NCBI GenBank assembly: GCA_023231425.1
Contig: JALNVI010000094.1
Span: 1-8,256, forward strand
Direction: 5' to 3'
DNA: 8,256 bases
From: Desulforhopalus sp.
GTDB lineage: Bacteria > Desulfobacterota > Desulfobulbia > Desulfobulbales > Desulfocapsaceae
The position numbers and the translations under genes are program-made. This document shows positions 6,417 to 8,256 of this stretch, one piece after another; positions within the stretch are counted from its first letter, which is position 1, and the number at the start of each line of letters is the position of its first letter. The notes below the pieces were generated by a model that was not told the DNA's origin, searched no databases, and saw only the letters and a list, made by a program, of their open reading frames with translations.

Positions 6417-6623
6417 TCAATCCTCATCAGTTAGAGAAATTTCCATATCAATCATCTCTCTCGCTCTTTCCAGAGCACGTTGCTGGGTAATACCACCCAT
6501 CGTAACATGTTGCGTCTTTTTTAACGGACTGGTGATATCGAAACTAAAGGCAGAACACTGGTTATCTTCAGCGGTTATGGAAATAACCCACCCTTTGTAA
6601 AGATCTGAAATTGCCTGGTTCAT
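6417..6623 (-). CDS. Small hypothetical protein, 68 residues
   Basis: I do not recognise this protein. It is a likely real gene because the ATG (6621-6623) is preceded by AGGAGG at 6-nt spacing, the best ribosome binding site in the window. The composition is that of a soluble cytoplasmic protein: no signal peptide or membrane helix, a first half likely to be beta-strand (YKGWVISITAED, CSAFSFDITSP), a glycine turn (VTMGGITQQ) and a C-terminal amphipathic helix (ALERAREMIDMEIS) ending in acidic TDED. The strand-then-helix order is reminiscent of small single-domain binding proteins, but that is a guess. It stands alone between repeat-rich spacers, on the same strand as its neighbours. It ends at TGA, with no clear terminator after it. 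Confidence 0.7.
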   Translation of the reverse strand: MNQAISDLYKGWVISITAEDNQCSAFSFDITSPLKKTQHVTMGGITQQRALERAREMIDMEISLTDED

Positions 6624-6730
6624 TTCAACCTCCTGTATATTGAGTAACAGCCGAAAATCAGCAGCTCAAAACCATCTTCTGGAGAAGGCTTTGGGCAGGT
6701 TAAAAATCTTTATTCTCAAATGCTTTTTGC

Positions 6731-6762
6731 CTTCCTTCGTGTTCCTTCGCGTTCTTCGCGGT
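6731..6762 (-). repeat. Short GCGAAGAACGCGAAGG-type repeat
   Basis: On the minus strand the sequence starts ACCGCGAAGAACGCGAAGG and continues with ACACGAAGGAAG: CGAAG(G/A)A units with a spacing of about nine bases. Translated it gives RRTRRNTKEG-like peptides, which from general knowledge recur as spurious ORFs in intergenic DNA of many environmental bacteria. Treated here as an intergenic repeat, not as coding sequence. Confidence 0.55.
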
Positions 6763-6918
6763 AAAAAAATTGTCTTCCCGCCTTTTGCTTTTTCCTTTCT
6801 CTCTTTTTCCGTCCTTCCCGCTTTAATTTCAATGAACTCTTTGTTCTTAAATGTCTTTTTGTTCTCCACGGGTTTTTGAGAAATTACGTATACCGGCTTA
6901 CCGTTCATCACAGGTGTG

Positions 6919-6999
6919 ATTGATATCGGAGTATAGCGCTTACCTCCGAGGATAATTTTTTGACTGCAGCGAAGAAGATGGGCGAATATTCGATGTTCC
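6919..6999. repeat. Dispersed repeat copy, left-truncated with an internal deletion
   Basis: TGATATCGGAGT (6921-6932) matches 6247-6258. GCGCTTACCTC matches the palindrome centre of the copy at 5314-5486. About 23 bases corresponding to GACGTCTCG...TTTGTC are absent. GAAGAAGATGGGCGA followed by ATTCGATGTTCC (up to 6999) then matches the right end of that copy. It finishes 6 bp from the stop codon of the diguanylate cyclase, so it sits at the 3' end of that transcript. Confidence 0.6.
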
Positions 7000-7005
7000 A
7001 GTTGG

Positions 7006-8256
7006 CTATTTTTCCTCGACACGGTTCCTGCCCCGTTCCTTCGCTGTGTACAATGCATCATCAACCCTTTTAAGGAGACTTTGCACCCTATCCTTTGCTG
7101 TATACTCGACTACACCAAAGCTGCAGGTAATTGTTCCAACATCCGGAAATTCCGTTGTTGCAATTGCCACGCGCACTCTCTCGGCAATTAAACAGGTTGT
7201 TATTCTGTCTAATTGCGGTAAAAGGACAAGAAATTCTTCCCCGCCCCATCTGCCCGGGGTATCTATTTCGCGAAAGTTTTTTTTAAGTACGTCTGCCACT
7301 TTTTTCAGGACTTCATCTCCTGCAAGATGTCCGTATGTATCATTAACTTTTTTAAAGTGATCAATGTCCAGAAGTATGAGGGAAAAGGTCCCATCATACC
7401 TTTTTACCCGCTTTAATTCATATTCCAGGGCTTCATCTAATCTCATGCGGTTATTCATTTGTGTGAGGACATCAGTGCGCATGCTGGCATAGGCATTTTT
7501 AAGGGCAAACATCATCTGCTGGAAAGAAGAGGCAAGTAAAATTATTTCGTTATCTGTCCCTTTCACAGGAAGCAAATCATCGGAAAATTCATCAAACGCC
7601 TGCACCATTTTGTCAAGCCTCTGATCTCCAGCATCCCCTGTCTCCCTGCCGATTCCCTGAATGTGCTGCATGACATTGCGCAGCATGTAGACAGGGTTCA
7701 AGACAACCCGCACCAGAATCCCGTTCAGCACTATACCCATCAGTATCGCTATAGAAAAAATCAGGGTGACAAGGAGGATAATAATCTCCTGCGTTTCTCG
7801 TTCCAGCGACGCCAGGGAGTAATGGATGTTCCAGAAACCAACGTTTTCACCATAGGCTGTGATCGGGCTTGCAAAGTTTAAAACAGATTGATTGTTCCAT
7901 TTTTGTTTTATTGAAGTAGATGCCACCCACAGCGCCGCAATTTGCTCACGTGAGAGGCTTTCTTGCGGATCTTTATCCGTAGAAACAAGGACCTCTCCAT
8001 ACTCGTCATATACTGTTATGGTCAGAATACTCTTTCTTTTCATGATCTCTGCCATGGTGTCCTTAATTGCCATGGTTTGAGATACAAAAATTTCATTCCC
8101 CAGTTGTTCACTGTAGTGTGAAGTCAGCTGCTCCAGGGAAAGCTCGATCTCCAGGACAGCGGCACTGCGCCGCCGGGTTTCGTAAACGGAAAGAGCTATC
8201 CCGAAGATGAGGGTGACAGTCATTAGCGTCAGTGAAATCGTGAGGCTTATTCTGCA
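7006..8256 (-). CDS. Membrane-anchored diguanylate cyclase (sensor-HAMP-GGDEF), N-terminus outside window
   Basis: Makes cyclic di-GMP from two GTP at the inner membrane. Numbering from the first Met in the window (8221-8223): end of a first membrane helix at about 1-13, an extracytoplasmic sensor region 20-145 with Cache-like wording (TVYDEYGEVLVSTD, NFASPITAYGENVGFWNIHY), a second helix 147-172, a HAMP-like linker 172-245, then the GGDEF domain 250-402. The domain is intact: LLDIDHFKKVNDTYGH (D286 for metal), GGEEF at 327-331 as active site, and RxxD (REID, 318-321) exactly five residues upstream, the product-inhibition site. The frame is open upstream of that Met to the window edge (RISLTISLTLM, hydrophobic), so the true start is outside. 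It ends RVEEK-TAG, a usual DGC end. The signal sensed is unknown, and no functional link to the amino acid genes is evident. Confidence 0.92.
   Translation of the reverse strand, partial: CRISLTISLTLMTVTLIFGIALSVYETRRRSAAVLEIELSLEQLTSHYSEQLGNEIFVSQTMAIKDTMAEIMKRKSILTITVYDEYGEVLVSTDKDPQESLSREQIAALWVASTSIKQKWNNQSVLNFASPITAYGENVGFWNIHYSLASLERETQEIIILLVTLIFSIAILMGIVLNGILVRVVLNPVYMLRNVMQHIQGIGRETGDAGDQRLDKMVQAFDEFSDDLLPVKGTDNEIILLASSFQQMMFALKNAYASMRTDVLTQMNNRMRLDEALEYELKRVKRYDGTFSLILLDIDHFKKVNDTYGHLAGDEVLKKVADVLKKNFREIDTPGRWGGEEFLVLLPQLDRITTCLIAERVRVAIATTEFPDVGTITCSFGVVEYTAKDRVQSLLKRVDDALYTAKERGRNRVEEK

Larger units (their letters stand above)
6624..7005. other. Repeat-rich spacer without a recognised gene
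   Basis: This 382-bp spacer lies between the diguanylate cyclase stop and the small gene. Open frames on both strands cross it, but they are low-complexity (Lys/Glu/Arg-rich on minus, Phe/Leu/Ser-rich on plus) and are explained by repeats. It contains a CGAAGGAA-type short repeat (6731-6762), a 5-bp palindrome TCACA-GG-TGTGA (6908-6919) and a truncated dispersed-repeat copy (6919-6999). Confidence 0.6.

Noticed and set aside
6908..6919. TCACAGGTGTGA palindrome as a CRP/FNR-like operator
   Set aside because: The arms are only 5 bp, with a 2-bp centre unlike the standard spacing, and it is not placed before a gene start.
5174..7000. CRISPR array
   Set aside because: The repeats are irregularly spaced, vary in length and truncation, and have no uniform spacers.
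6666..7064. 132-codon minus-strand ORF
   Set aside because: It overlaps the diguanylate cyclase C-terminus, crosses two repeat types and is Lys/Glu/Arg-rich low-complexity sequence.
1..8256. tRNA or rRNA genes
   Set aside because: I saw no cloverleaf with a TTCRANNC-type T-loop and no rRNA-like sequence on either strand.

Overview
The window looks like a fragment of a Desulfovibrio-like or other deltaproteobacterial (Desulfobacterota) genome. The main reason is the first gene: its frame follows the molybdenum aldehyde oxidoreductase (Mop) of Desulfovibrio gigas along its whole visible length, with all eight Fe-S cysteines at a constant offset of 20 residues. This is a family-level inference; nothing in the window names a species. 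Every gene I support lies on the minus strand, so the biological order runs from high to low coordinates.

Layout in direction of transcription. (1) 8256-7006: a membrane-anchored diguanylate cyclase, with its N-terminus beyond the window. (2) 7005-6624: a repeat-rich spacer. (3) 6623-6417: a small hypothetical gene with a very good ribosome binding site. (4) 6416-5170: about 1.2 kb without a convincing gene, filled with dispersed repeats, a 20-bp perfect stem-loop and a segment with competing inverted repeats. (5) 5169-3734: an APC-family amino acid permease broken by one frameshift. (6) 3732-3498: a promoter and a leader that looks like a transcription attenuator. (7) 3497-2247: an intact class III aminotransferase of the GabT (4-aminobutyrate aminotransferase) type. 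(8) 2246-1881: a spacer with a strong stem-loop. (9) 1880-1: Mop, interrupted by an in-frame TAG at 1689-1691 and cut by the window edge before its C-terminus.

The permease, aminotransferase and Mop suggest a catabolic module: take up an omega-amino acid (4-aminobutyrate or a similar compound), transaminate it to a semialdehyde, and oxidise the aldehyde with a molybdenum enzyme rather than an NAD-dependent dehydrogenase. The substrate is inferred, not shown. As written, both flanking genes are broken (one amber codon, one missing base) while the aminotransferase is intact. That means either decay of the module or two sequence errors.

The most unusual non-coding feature is a family of dispersed repeats at 5188-5222, 5314-5486, 6183-6327 and 6919-6999. 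Two copies carry a nearly identical 11-residue mini-ORF. One of these sits directly upstream of the permease between two copies of the permease's ribosome-binding sequence.
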